Below, piece by piece: positions 54,005 through 60,556 of a stretch of 60,556 bases of DNA. The DNA is from Pseudomonadota bacterium (GTDB taxonomy: Bacteria > Pseudomonadota > Gammaproteobacteria > Steroidobacterales > Woeseiaceae), in contig JAQCGO010000011.1 in NCBI GenBank assembly GCA_027618995.1, positions 1 to 60,556 of the forward strand. The letters run 5' to 3'. Within the stretch, counting starts at the first letter, position 1; each line of letters opens with the position of its first letter. The notes beneath the pieces were generated by a model, which ran no database searches, was not told where the DNA came from, and saw nothing but the letters and a program-made list of their open reading frames with translations. The position numbers were made by a program, and so were the translations under genes.

Positions 54005-54033
54005 TTGACATCGTGGCAACGTTACAAGATCAT
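54005..54033 (+). promoter_or_regulatory. candidate promoter of the leader-ilvC-leuACDB operon
   Basis: A perfect -35 box TTGACA (54005-54010) is 17 bases from GATCAT (54028-54033, four of six to consensus). Transcription would then start only a couple of bases before the leader-peptide ATG, making a nearly leaderless message. The assignment is tentative. Confidence 0.4.
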
Positions 54034-54041
54034 GCGACCCT

Positions 54042-54128
54042 ATGACCGCCTGCGGCAAACAGCATGAATTTTTTTCGGGACTGGCTCTCGGCCTTGCTCT
54101 GCTTCTTCTTCGGGGGAAGTGCGGGTAG
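54042..54128 (+). CDS. leuL: leucine-rich leader peptide of the ilvC-leu operon
   Basis: A 28-codon open frame (ATG 54042, TAG 54126) encodes seven leucines at residues 14, 16, 18 and 20-23 (core LALGLALLLLRG), the last four in a row. It ends just before an antiterminator/terminator pair and upstream of ilvC. Such peptides sense charged Leu-tRNA by ribosome stalling. No clear Shine-Dalgarno is visible. Confidence 0.82.
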   Translation: MTACGKQHEFFSGLALGLALLLLRGKCG

Positions 54129-54190
54129 CGCGTATCCAGACTCAGGAAACCGCGAACCCCGCATCCACACAGGATTGCGGGGTTTTTTTT
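54120..54190 (+). terminator. transcription attenuator (antiterminator plus intrinsic terminator)
   Basis: AACCCCGCA (54155-54163) pairs perfectly with TGCGGGGTT (54176-54184) and runs into a T tract, an intrinsic terminator. TGCGGG at 54120-54125, inside the last codons of the leader, can instead pair with CCCGCA (54158-54163) and would break the terminator. A ribosome stalled on the Leu codons (54081-54110) leaves TGCGGG free; one reaching the stop covers it. Confidence 0.85.
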
Positions 54191-54234
54191 AGTTTGTTTT
54201 TTTGCAACAGGCATTACGCCGGGGAAGCAGGACC

Positions 54235-55221
54235 ATGCAAATGTATTTGGAAGCGGATGTCGACACGGCCCGCCTGATCGATCAACAAGTCACCATTCTG
54301 GGTTACGGCAGCCAGGGACGGGCTCATGCCCTGAATCTGCGCGACAGCGGCTTTAACGTGGTTGTCGGCCTGCGCCGCGACGGCGCCAGCTGGAGCAAGG
54401 CAAAAGCCGACGGACTCGTCGTCAAGGAGCCCAACACTGCCGTAAAAGGTGCCGCGATCGTCGCGTTTTTGACGCCAGACATGGTGCAGAAGAAATTGTA
54501 TGCAGCAGTGGTCGACGATATTGCTGATGGCTCCGCGCTGTTGTTCGCGCACGGCTTCGCGGTGCATTTCAAGCTGATCGAACCGCGCGCCGACCTGGAC
54601 GTAGTATTGATAGCACCCAAAGGTCCGGGTGGACTGGTCCGCCGGCAGTACGAGGAAGGTCGCGGCGTACCGTGCCTGGTCGCGGTACACCAGGACGCCA
54701 CGGGCAACGCCCTGCCACTCGCCCTGGCCTACTCTGCAGGCATTGGTGGCGCCCGTGCCGGCGTCATTCAAACCACGTTCGCCGAAGAAACGGAAACTGA
54801 TTTGTTTGGTGAGCAGGCGGTACTTTGTGGTGGCGCTACTGAGCTAATCGTAGCCGGCTACGAAACACTGGTTGCCGCAGGCTATCAGCCTGAGGTCGCC
54901 TATTACGAGGTGATGCATGAGCTCAAGCTGATCGTCGACCTGCTGCACGAGGGTGGCCTTCACAAGATGCACAAGTTCATCAGTGATACGGCGGCATGGG
55001 GTGACATGGTCAGCGGACCGCGCGTCGTCAATGCGAGTTCAAGGGCCGCAATGCAAACGGTGCTGACAGAAATTCAGGATGGGACCTTCGCCAGAAACTG
55101 GATCGCCGAAAGCAAAGCCGGGATGCCCCGTTTTCGCGAGATGATGAATGCAGACCTCGAACACCCGATCGAGAAAGTCGGTGCGGACCTGCGAAGTCGC
55201 ATGGATTGGCTGGAGGAATGA
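54235..55221 (+). CDS. ilvC: ketol-acid reductoisomerase, class I
   Basis: IlvC converts acetolactate to dihydroxyisovalerate in valine/leucine synthesis. The NADPH site [19 protein letters not shown], the [18 protein letters not shown] lysine region, [16 protein letters not shown] and [14 protein letters not shown] are all present at class I length (328 from ATG 54235). The longer frame uses TTG and lacks similarity. No acetolactate synthase gene (ilvB/G/N/M) is in the operon. leuA follows by seven bases. Confidence 0.94.
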   Translation: MQMYLEADVDTARLIDQQVTILGYGSQGRAHALNLRDSGFNVVVGLRRDGASWSKAKADGLVVKEPNTAVKGAAIVAFLTPDMVQKKLYAAVVDDIADGSALLFAHGFAVHFKLIEPRADLDVVLIAPKGPGGLVRRQYEEGRGVPCLVAVHQDATGNALPLALAYSAGIGGARAGVIQTTFAEETETDLFGEQAVLCGGATELIVAGYETLVAAGYQPEVAYYEVMHELKLIVDLLHEGGLHKMHKFISDTAAWGDMVSGPRVVNASSRAAMQTVLTEIQDGTFARNWIAESKAGMPRFREMMNADLEHPIEKVGADLRSRMDWLEE

Positions 55222-55228
55222 CAGCTTA

Positions 55229-56794
55229 ATGAGTGATCGGGTCCGCATCTTTGACACCACGCTGCGAGATGGCGAGCAGGCGCCAGGCTGCAGCATGACG
55301 TTGCGCGAGAAGTTGCGGATTGCGAAAGCGCTCGCCGAGCTGAAAGTTGACATCATTGAGGCCGGCTTTCCGGCCGCCTCCCCTGGCGATTTTGATGCTG
55401 TCAAAGCGATCGCGGATGAGGATTTTGGTCCTGTCATTTGCGGCCTTGCGCGCTGCAATCCTGCCGACATTGAGAAGGTTCATGCGGCGGTCAAAGGTGC
55501 CGCACGTCACCGCATTCATGTATTTGTTGCCACCAGTGCGATTCATCGCGAGCACAAGCTGCGTATGGCAAAAGAGGAAATCATCAAGAGCGCCGTCGGT
55601 GCCATCAAGATGGCGCGCGAGCTTTGCGGTGATGTCGAATTCTCGCCCGAGGACGCTTCGCGGACAGAATTGTCGTACCTCGCCGAAGTGGTCAGTGCGG
55701 CCATCGAAGCCGGTGCGACTACCGTCAATATTCCGGATACGGTCGGCTACACCGTTCCTGCAGAGTTTGATGAGCTGTTTCGTTATCTGAAGGCGCATGT
55801 CGTCGGCATCGACGATGTCACGCTGAGTGTGCATTGCCACGACGATCTCGGCATGGCCGTCGCCAACAGCCTGTCGGCCGTCCGCGCGGGTGCCCGCCAG
55901 ATTGAATGCACGATCAACGGCATCGGCGAACGCGCCGGCAACTGCAGCCTCGAAGAGGTCGTGATGGCGATCAAGACGCGTGCAGAATTTTTTGGTCTCG
56001 AAACCGGCATCGACTCGACCCGCCTGTACCCAGCCTCGCGACTGGTTTCAAGTATCACCGGCATGCAGGTGCCGCGAAACAAGGCCATCGTTGGAGAAAA
56101 TGCGTTCGCTCACGAAGCCGGCATCCACCAGCATGGCATGCTGCAGCACCGGTCGACTTACGAAATCATGCGGCCCGAGGATGTTGGTTTGTCCCGCTCA
56201 AGCCTTGTCCTCGGCAAACATAGTGGTCGCCACGCTTTTCGCGACCGCGTCAAAGAACTGGGTTTTGTCCTGGACGAATTCGAAATCAATCGTGCTTTCC
56301 AGGAATTCAAGAAACTCGCGGACAAGAAGAAGGACCTTTACGACGGCGACCTCGAAGCTATCATCATGAATGTCGACAGCGCTTCGGTCGGCCCCTGGTC
56401 ATTGCAGAAACTCGAAGTGCAAACGTCCTCGGACCGCCCTGCCCGGGCGACGGTCGTATTGCTTGGCACTGACCCGGAACCGGTCACTGCCAGTGCCACG
56501 GGTGATGGGCCGGTGGCGGCAGCGTTTGCGGCGCTGGAACAAGCCACCCAGGTGGAGATCACATTGAAGAGTTTCGACCTGCACAGCGCGTCGATCGGCG
56601 AGGATGCACAGGGTGAGGTCGCCATTACGGTGCAGCACGGAGCGGATCTCTATCGCGGCAATGGTGCCAGTGTCGACATCGTCGAAGCTGGTGCACGTGC
56701 CTGCCTTGACGTCATCAATCGCATCGTTCGACGTCGCGAACGAAGCGGCGATGATCCTGACTCGACCGAAAAGTTTTCCAGAGCATCGATCTGA
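55229..56794 (+). CDS. leuA: 2-isopropylmalate synthase
   Basis: LeuA starts the leucine branch. [34 protein letters not shown] and [15 protein letters not shown] are the catalytic signatures; a C-terminal regulatory domain (about residues 395-500) for leucine feedback is present. Length is 521 from ATG 55229. Its stop shares a base with the leuC start (TGATG). Confidence 0.96.
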   Translation: MSDRVRIFDTTLRDGEQAPGCSMTLREKLRIAKALAELKVDIIEAGFPAASPGDFDAVKAIADEDFGPVICGLARCNPADIEKVHAAVKGAARHRIHVFVATSAIHREHKLRMAKEEIIKSAVGAIKMARELCGDVEFSPEDASRTELSYLAEVVSAAIEAGATTVNIPDTVGYTVPAEFDELFRYLKAHVVGIDDVTLSVHCHDDLGMAVANSLSAVRAGARQIECTINGIGERAGNCSLEEVVMAIKTRAEFFGLETGIDSTRLYPASRLVSSITGMQVPRNKAIVGENAFAHEAGIHQHGMLQHRSTYEIMRPEDVGLSRSSLVLGKHSGRHAFRDRVKELGFVLDEFEINRAFQEFKKLADKKKDLYDGDLEAIIMNVDSASVGPWSLQKLEVQTSSDRPARATVVLLGTDPEPVTASATGDGPVAAAFAALEQATQVEITLKSFDLHSASIGEDAQGEVAITVQHGADLYRGNGASVDIVEAGARACLDVINRIVRRRERSGDDPDSTEKFSRASI

Positions 56795-58200
56795 TGCCAT
56801 CCACGCTGTTTGAAAAAGTTTGGCATGACCATCTCGTCACGCCGGAAACCCCGGATACACCCGCAATTCTGTATATCGATCTGCACCTGATTCACGAAGT
56901 GACGACGCCGCAAGCCTTTGCACTGTTACGCGAGCAGCAACTGCCGGTCCGACGGCCCGATCTGACCCTGGCCACGATGGACCATTCGACACCGACATTG
57001 CCTGGCGCCAGTTTCAAGGATGTCGCCATCGTCGGGGCGAGCGCGGTCAAACAGATTTCGCAAATGCAAAAAAACTGCGCCGATTTCGGCATCGCACTGC
57101 TCGATCATGACAGCGACGACCGCGGCATCGTTCACGTTATTGGTCCCGAGCTTGGTGCGACGCAGCCCGGCAAGACGATTGTCTGTGGCGACAGCCACAC
57201 GAGCACACATGGCGCGTTTGGGGCCCTGGCGTTTGGCATTGGCACGACTGAAGTCGGGCACGTTTTGGCCACACAATGCCTGTTGCAGCGCCAACCGAAG
57301 ACTCTCGCCGTCGATATCTCCGGACGCCTCGGCGCCGGAGTCTCTGCCAAGGATCTGATCCTCGCCATCATCGGGCAAATCGGCGTCAACGGCGGCACGC
57401 GGCATGTTCTTGAATACCGCGGCGCTGCGATCGAGGCCATGGGTATGGATGCACGCATGACGGTCTGCAACATGTCCATTGAAGCCGGAGCGCGTGCCGG
57501 AATGATTGCACCTGATGACACGACCGTGAACTACCTTGCGGGGCGACCGCAGGCACCGCGTGGGCGGGACTGGGACAGTGCCGTTACGCGTTGGCGCCGC
57601 CTCGTCAGCGACGACGGTGCCCGGTTCGACGCAATGGTGTCTGTCGATGTCGCCCGCCTCGGACCCATGGTGACATTCGGTACCAATCCCGGCATGGTTA
57701 TCGGCATCAACGAAGCCATACCGGACAGTCGTGGCGACCCGAGTTTTCGCAAAGCTCTGGATTACATGCAACTGGTACCTGGCAAGCCGCTGACCGACAC
57801 GGAGGTGGATGTTGTCTTTGTCGGCAGCTGTACCAATTCGAGGCTGTCTGACCTGCAGGACGCAGCCGCGATTCTCAAGGGGCGCCGCGTGGCGGACGGA
57901 GTGACAATGCTTGTAGTGCCGGGCTCGCAACAGATCAAGGAACAAGCCGAAGCCATCGGTCTCGACAAGATTTTTCGCGCCGCAGGTGCACAATGGCGCG
58001 AATCCGGCTGCTCCATGTGCATTGGCATGAACGGCGATACGGTGCCAAATGGCAAACTCAGTGTCAGCACCAGCAACCGCAATTTTGAAGGCCGCCAGGG
58101 CGCCGGGGCACGAACGATTCTGGCCAGTCCGATCACTGCAGCCGCGTCGGCGGTCAGCGGTCGTGTGGCCGATCCACGACCGTTTTTGCGGGAGGCCTGA
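56794..58200 (+). CDS. leuC: 3-isopropylmalate dehydratase large subunit
   Basis: LeuC (468 residues) binds the [4Fe-4S] cluster through Cys in [16 protein letters not shown] and in [13 protein letters not shown]. With LeuD it isomerises isopropylmalate. It is one base from leuD. Confidence 0.96.
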   Translation: MPSTLFEKVWHDHLVTPETPDTPAILYIDLHLIHEVTTPQAFALLREQQLPVRRPDLTLATMDHSTPTLPGASFKDVAIVGASAVKQISQMQKNCADFGIALLDHDSDDRGIVHVIGPELGATQPGKTIVCGDSHTSTHGAFGALAFGIGTTEVGHVLATQCLLQRQPKTLAVDISGRLGAGVSAKDLILAIIGQIGVNGGTRHVLEYRGAAIEAMGMDARMTVCNMSIEAGARAGMIAPDDTTVNYLAGRPQAPRGRDWDSAVTRWRRLVSDDGARFDAMVSVDVARLGPMVTFGTNPGMVIGINEAIPDSRGDPSFRKALDYMQLVPGKPLTDTEVDVVFVGSCTNSRLSDLQDAAAILKGRRVADGVTMLVVPGSQQIKEQAEAIGLDKIFRAAGAQWRESGCSMCIGMNGDTVPNGKLSVSTSNRNFEGRQGAGARTILASPITAAASAVSGRVADPRPFLREA

Positions 58201-58201
58201 G

Positions 58202-58786
58202 ATGCAGCCAATCACCCGCATCAGGTCGACGACGGTAGTATTGCCAACGCGCGATATCGACACCGACCAGATCATCCCTGCCCGCTTCCTCACGGCAACA
58301 TCGCGCGAGGGATTCGGCGTGCAGCTGTTTCACGATCTGCGCTTCAACAAGGACGGAAGCCCGAACCCCGGATTTGCGCTGAACCAGCCGGCAGCCGCCG
58401 GTTGCGCGGTACTGGTTGCCGGCAATAATTTCGGCTGTGGTTCATCGCGCGAGCACGCCATCTGGGCGTTGCTGGATTACGGCATCCGCGCGGTCGTCAG
58501 CACCGAAATCGCCGATATCTTTCGCAACAATGGATTGAAAAATGGCTTGATCTCCATCGTCGTTGATACGCAGACCCACCAATGGCTGCTGGATAATCCG
58601 GGCACTGAGGTCGAGATCGATATCGCACGTACGACGCTTCGGTTTGCCGGCGACAAAACTGTTGCATTCCAGCTCGATGACTTTGCCCGCTACTGTCTTG
58701 TCGGGGGCATCGACCAGCTGGGCTTCCTGCGGCAGCGGATGCCGGACATCGAAAACTTTGAGCAGAATCGATCCTGGACGCCCTGA
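58202..58786 (+). CDS. leuD: 3-isopropylmalate dehydratase small subunit
   Basis: The 194-residue swivel-domain subunit has DIDTDQIIPARFL and NNFGCGSSREHAIWAL. The ATG at 58202 is chosen as it follows the leuC stop by one base and begins at the family start; the frame extends further upstream within leuC. Confidence 0.95.
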   Translation: MQPITRIRSTTVVLPTRDIDTDQIIPARFLTATSREGFGVQLFHDLRFNKDGSPNPGFALNQPAAAGCAVLVAGNNFGCGSSREHAIWALLDYGIRAVVSTEIADIFRNNGLKNGLISIVVDTQTHQWLLDNPGTEVEIDIARTTLRFAGDKTVAFQLDDFARYCLVGGIDQLGFLRQRMPDIENFEQNRSWTP

Positions 58787-59835
58787 TTACTCTTTTGCCT
58801 GGCGACGGTATCGGCCCCGAAGTCACTGCGGCCGGCCGTCGGGTATTGCAGGCAATTGCCGCACGCTTTAACCACCGCTTTGAGTTCGAGGTGCAGAAGA
58901 TCGGCGGTACCGCTATTGACGCCACTGGAACGCCGCTGCCTGAGGCGACCATTGCAAGTTGTGAGCGCTCGTCGGCCGTGCTTCTGGGTGCCGTTGGCGG
59001 ACCGAAATGGTCAGACCCGAATGCCCCGATAAGGCCGGAACAGGGACTCCTGCAGTTACGCGCCCTGCTCGGCGTTTACGCTAACCTCCGACCGGTCAAG
59101 GTCATCCCCGAGCTTGCCGCCGCCTCACCGCTCAAGGCTGAAATCCTGGCCGGCGTGGACCTTCTGATCATTCGGGAACTGACCGGCGGCATCTATTTCG
59201 GCGCAAAGACGCGAACAACGGACTCGGCCAGCGATCTGTGCGTTTACACCGTGCCCGAGGTCGAACGAATCGTGCGCATCGCAGCAGACCTGGCCGGGCG
59301 CCGGCAAGGCCGACTTTGCTCGGTCGACAAGGCGAACGTGCTGGAGACATCCCGGCTCTGGCGGGATGTAACCAACCGCGTCATGCATGACGAATTTCCC
59401 GAGATCGAGCTGGAAACGCTGCTGGTTGATGCCGCCGCCATGCATTTGTTGAGCCGACCCGCCGATTTCGACGTCCTGGTCACCGAGAACATGTTCGGCG
59501 ACATCCTTACCGATGAGGCATCCATGCTGGCCGGATCGATAGGCATGTTGCCGTCGGCATCGCTCGGGGCCAGCTCTCGCGGCCTGTTCGAGCCCATTCA
59601 TGGCTCGGCGCCCGATATCGCAGGCCGTGGGATCGCGAATCCCTGCGGCATGATCAGCAGCACCGCCATGTTGCTCCGATATAGCCTGAAGCTGGATGAC
59701 GAGGCCGATCTCGTCGAACAGGCCATATTGCATGCCATCGTTGCCGGCGCGCGCACAGCGGATCTGGTGCGGGATGGGGACAAAACACTGTCGACCGGCG
59801 AAATGACCGACGAAATCATCAAATTCCTGAAATAA
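58783..59835 (+). CDS. leuB: 3-isopropylmalate dehydrogenase
   Basis: LeuB oxidises 3-isopropylmalate. LLPGDGIGPEV, RPVKVIPEL, RELTGGIYFG, VDKANVLETSRLWRDV and FEPIHGSAPDIAGRGIANP are present. There is no ATG/GTG start that keeps the first strand: the only canonical codon, TTG 58795, starts directly at PGDGIG. CTG at 58783 makes a CTGA overlap with the leuD stop, like the ATGA couplings elsewhere in the window, and gives M-ITLLPGDGIG; ATT at 58786 is another option. I use CTG 58783 tentatively. Confidence 0.88.
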   Translation: MITLLPGDGIGPEVTAAGRRVLQAIAARFNHRFEFEVQKIGGTAIDATGTPLPEATIASCERSSAVLLGAVGGPKWSDPNAPIRPEQGLLQLRALLGVYANLRPVKVIPELAAASPLKAEILAGVDLLIIRELTGGIYFGAKTRTTDSASDLCVYTVPEVERIVRIAADLAGRRQGRLCSVDKANVLETSRLWRDVTNRVMHDEFPEIELETLLVDAAAMHLLSRPADFDVLVTENMFGDILTDEASMLAGSIGMLPSASLGASSRGLFEPIHGSAPDIAGRGIANPCGMISSTAMLLRYSLKLDDEADLVEQAILHAIVAGARTADLVRDGDKTLSTGEMTDEIIKFLK

Positions 59836-59868
59836 GTCAGGCTGATGCCTTGCGCCGTTTGTATTAAT

Positions 59869-59886
59869 GTATTAGCGTACTAATAC
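59869..59886. promoter_or_regulatory. palindromic operator upstream of the TrpR-like gene
   Basis: GTATTAG and CTAATAC are a perfect seven-base inverted repeat around CGTA. The site resembles the symmetric operators of TrpR-superfamily proteins (CTAG/TTAG-type half sites) and lies 21 bases before the start of the TrpR-like gene, suggesting autoregulation and control of hisG. Confidence 0.62.
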
Positions 59887-59907
59887 GTTGCCACAAGAGT
59901 ACAACCG

Positions 59908-60234
59908 ATGAAACCCAAACGAACGGATGGCGAGGGCCAGCTGGCAGCCGCCGAGCAGGCCTTATGCCGCGCGATCGTCAGCTTAAGGACGGCCGAGGAA
60001 TGTCGTAATTTCTTGCACGATCTGTGCACCCCTGCCGAGCTGCAGGCCCTCGTTGACCGTTGGCAAGTCGTCGAACTGCTCGAAGATGGCCTGACCTACC
60101 GCCGGATCAACGTATTGACCGGCGTCAGCGTCACAACGATCGGCCGTGTCGCCCGATTCCTGGCCGACGGATTTAGCGGCTATAGAACGGTCGTCGATCG
60201 TGCTGCCAGTCGTAACAACCCGACCGCCCACTAA
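59908..60234 (+). CDS. TrpR-like YerC/YecD-family regulator
   Basis: The 108-residue protein matches the YerC/YecD TrpR-related family: LCTPAELQALVDRWQVVELL followed by a helix-turn-helix (GLTYRRINVLTGVSVTTIGR). It precedes hisG by nine bases. In Xanthomonadales a TrpR-like gene occupies this position and is proposed to regulate histidine synthesis; here the operator at 59869-59886 supports such a role. Confidence 0.86.
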   Translation: MKPKRTDGEGQLAAAEQALCRAIVSLRTAEECRNFLHDLCTPAELQALVDRWQVVELLEDGLTYRRINVLTGVSVTTIGRVARFLADGFSGYRTVVDRAASRNNPTAH

Positions 60235-60243
60235 GGAACCTCC

Positions 60244-60510
60244 ATGGAAACCTCAGAGCAACGCGTCAAGATCGCGGTGCAAAAAACCGGACGCCTCACC
60301 GAGCACTCGCAGGACCTGCTGGAACGCTGCGGACTCAAGCTGACGCGAAGCAAGGATCGGCTGTTCTGCTATGGCGAGAACATGCCCGTCGACCTGCTGC
60401 TGGTCCGCGATGACGATATTCCAGGTCTGGTCAGCGACGATGTCTGCGACCTCGGCATCGTTGGACTCAATGTCGTTGAGGAGAAGCTGTTGATTTGCAC
60501 GCCGGATTGA
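60244..60510 (+). CDS. hisG: ATP phosphoribosyltransferase, 5' part only (broken or chimeric end)
   Basis: HisG begins histidine synthesis. The first ~83 codons match the family well ([48 protein letters not shown]), with AAGGA before the ATG. After LNVVEEKLL the expected sequence (~290 residues in total) stops and the frame ends at TGA 60508-60510. The last ~50 bases of the window do not resume hisG in any frame I can see. This could be a real insertion, a frameshift, or an assembly edge. Confidence 0.75.
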   Translation: METSEQRVKIAVQKTGRLTEHSQDLLERCGLKLTRSKDRLFCYGENMPVDLLLVRDDDIPGLVSDDVCDLGIVGLNVVEEKLLICTPD

Positions 60511-60556
60511 CCCACCTTTTGCAACCTGGAAATGACCCGTCCCAAGCATAGCGAAG

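Noticed and set aside
54066..54191. Second open frame (about 42 codons, ATG at 54064-54066 region) overlapping the leucine leader
   Set aside because: It has few leucines and runs through the terminator, whereas the 54042 frame has the Leu run and a stop placed for attenuation.
56926..58293. 455-codon minus-strand open frame opposite leuC
   Set aside because: It lies antisense to the strongly conserved leuC; composition is that of a shadow frame in GC-rich coding DNA.
1..60556. tRNA, rRNA or CRISPR arrays
   Set aside because: No cloverleaf-like sequence, rRNA motif or regularly spaced direct repeats were noticed on reading; tRNAscan or similar was not run.

Overview
The window looks like a chromosomal piece of a free-living, probably marine or sediment gammaproteobacterium. 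The evidence is the core gene order (fabD-fabG-acpP-fabF-pabC-pabB-mltG-tmk-holB-pilZ), a proteobacterial type II secretion set, a TonB system of the DUF3450/TtpC/ExbB/ExbD/TonB/TPR kind, a rhombosortase, a large TonB-dependent receptor and a TPR-sulfotransferase. The ilvC-leuA-leuC-leuD-leuB run and a TrpR-like gene just before hisG recall Xanthomonadales and related lineages. No rRNA, tRNA or CRISPR array was recognised.

Region 1 (about 0.2-22.5 kb) reads as an accessory catabolic island, and by eye is more AT-rich than the rest. It holds two Rieske oxygenases (one with its own flavin/ferredoxin reductase), an M29/NicX-like ring-cleavage candidate, two AhpD-type proteins, an Ldh2-family dehydrogenase with altered catalytic residues, a creatininase-family amidohydrolase, a complete soxBDAG sarcosine oxidase, two MFS transporters, a TonB-dependent receptor, a HutD-like protein, a TPR-sulfotransferase and two paralogous GcvA-type LysR regulators. 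Taken together (inference) it could import an N-methylated, perhaps cyclic, nitrogen compound, oxidise and open it, and demethylate the product through sarcosine oxidase.

Region 2 (22.5-31.4 kb) is core fatty-acid, folate, murein and replication genes on the minus strand. It ends in a broken pilZ whose 3' half is replaced by a patchwork of a molybdopterin sulfite-oxidase-like 5' fragment and an IS110-type transposase 3' end. That junction is also the boundary with the island. Region 3 (31.4-37.6 kb) is a rhombosortase divergent from gspG-H-I-J-K-L-M-N; gspC, D, E and F are not here. Region 4 (37.6-43.5 kb) is an AddAB-like helicase/nuclease pair. Region 5 (43.8-47.9 kb) holds a DUF6491-like lipoprotein whose signal peptide lies upstream of any normal start codon, a sulfurtransferase, etfBA, a peroxiredoxin and a [2Fe-2S] ferredoxin.

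Region 6 (48.0-53.6 kb) is a seven-gene TonB energy-transduction operon that could power the receptor of region 1. Region 7 (54.0-59.8 kb) is the ilvC-leuACDB operon, preceded by a textbook-like but apparently unannotated leucine attenuator: a 28-codon leader peptide with seven Leu, an antiterminator and a terminator. leuB has no canonical start that keeps its first strand. Region 8 (59.8-60.5 kb) is a TrpR-like regulator with a palindromic operator, followed by hisG, whose similarity stops after about 83 codons near the right edge.
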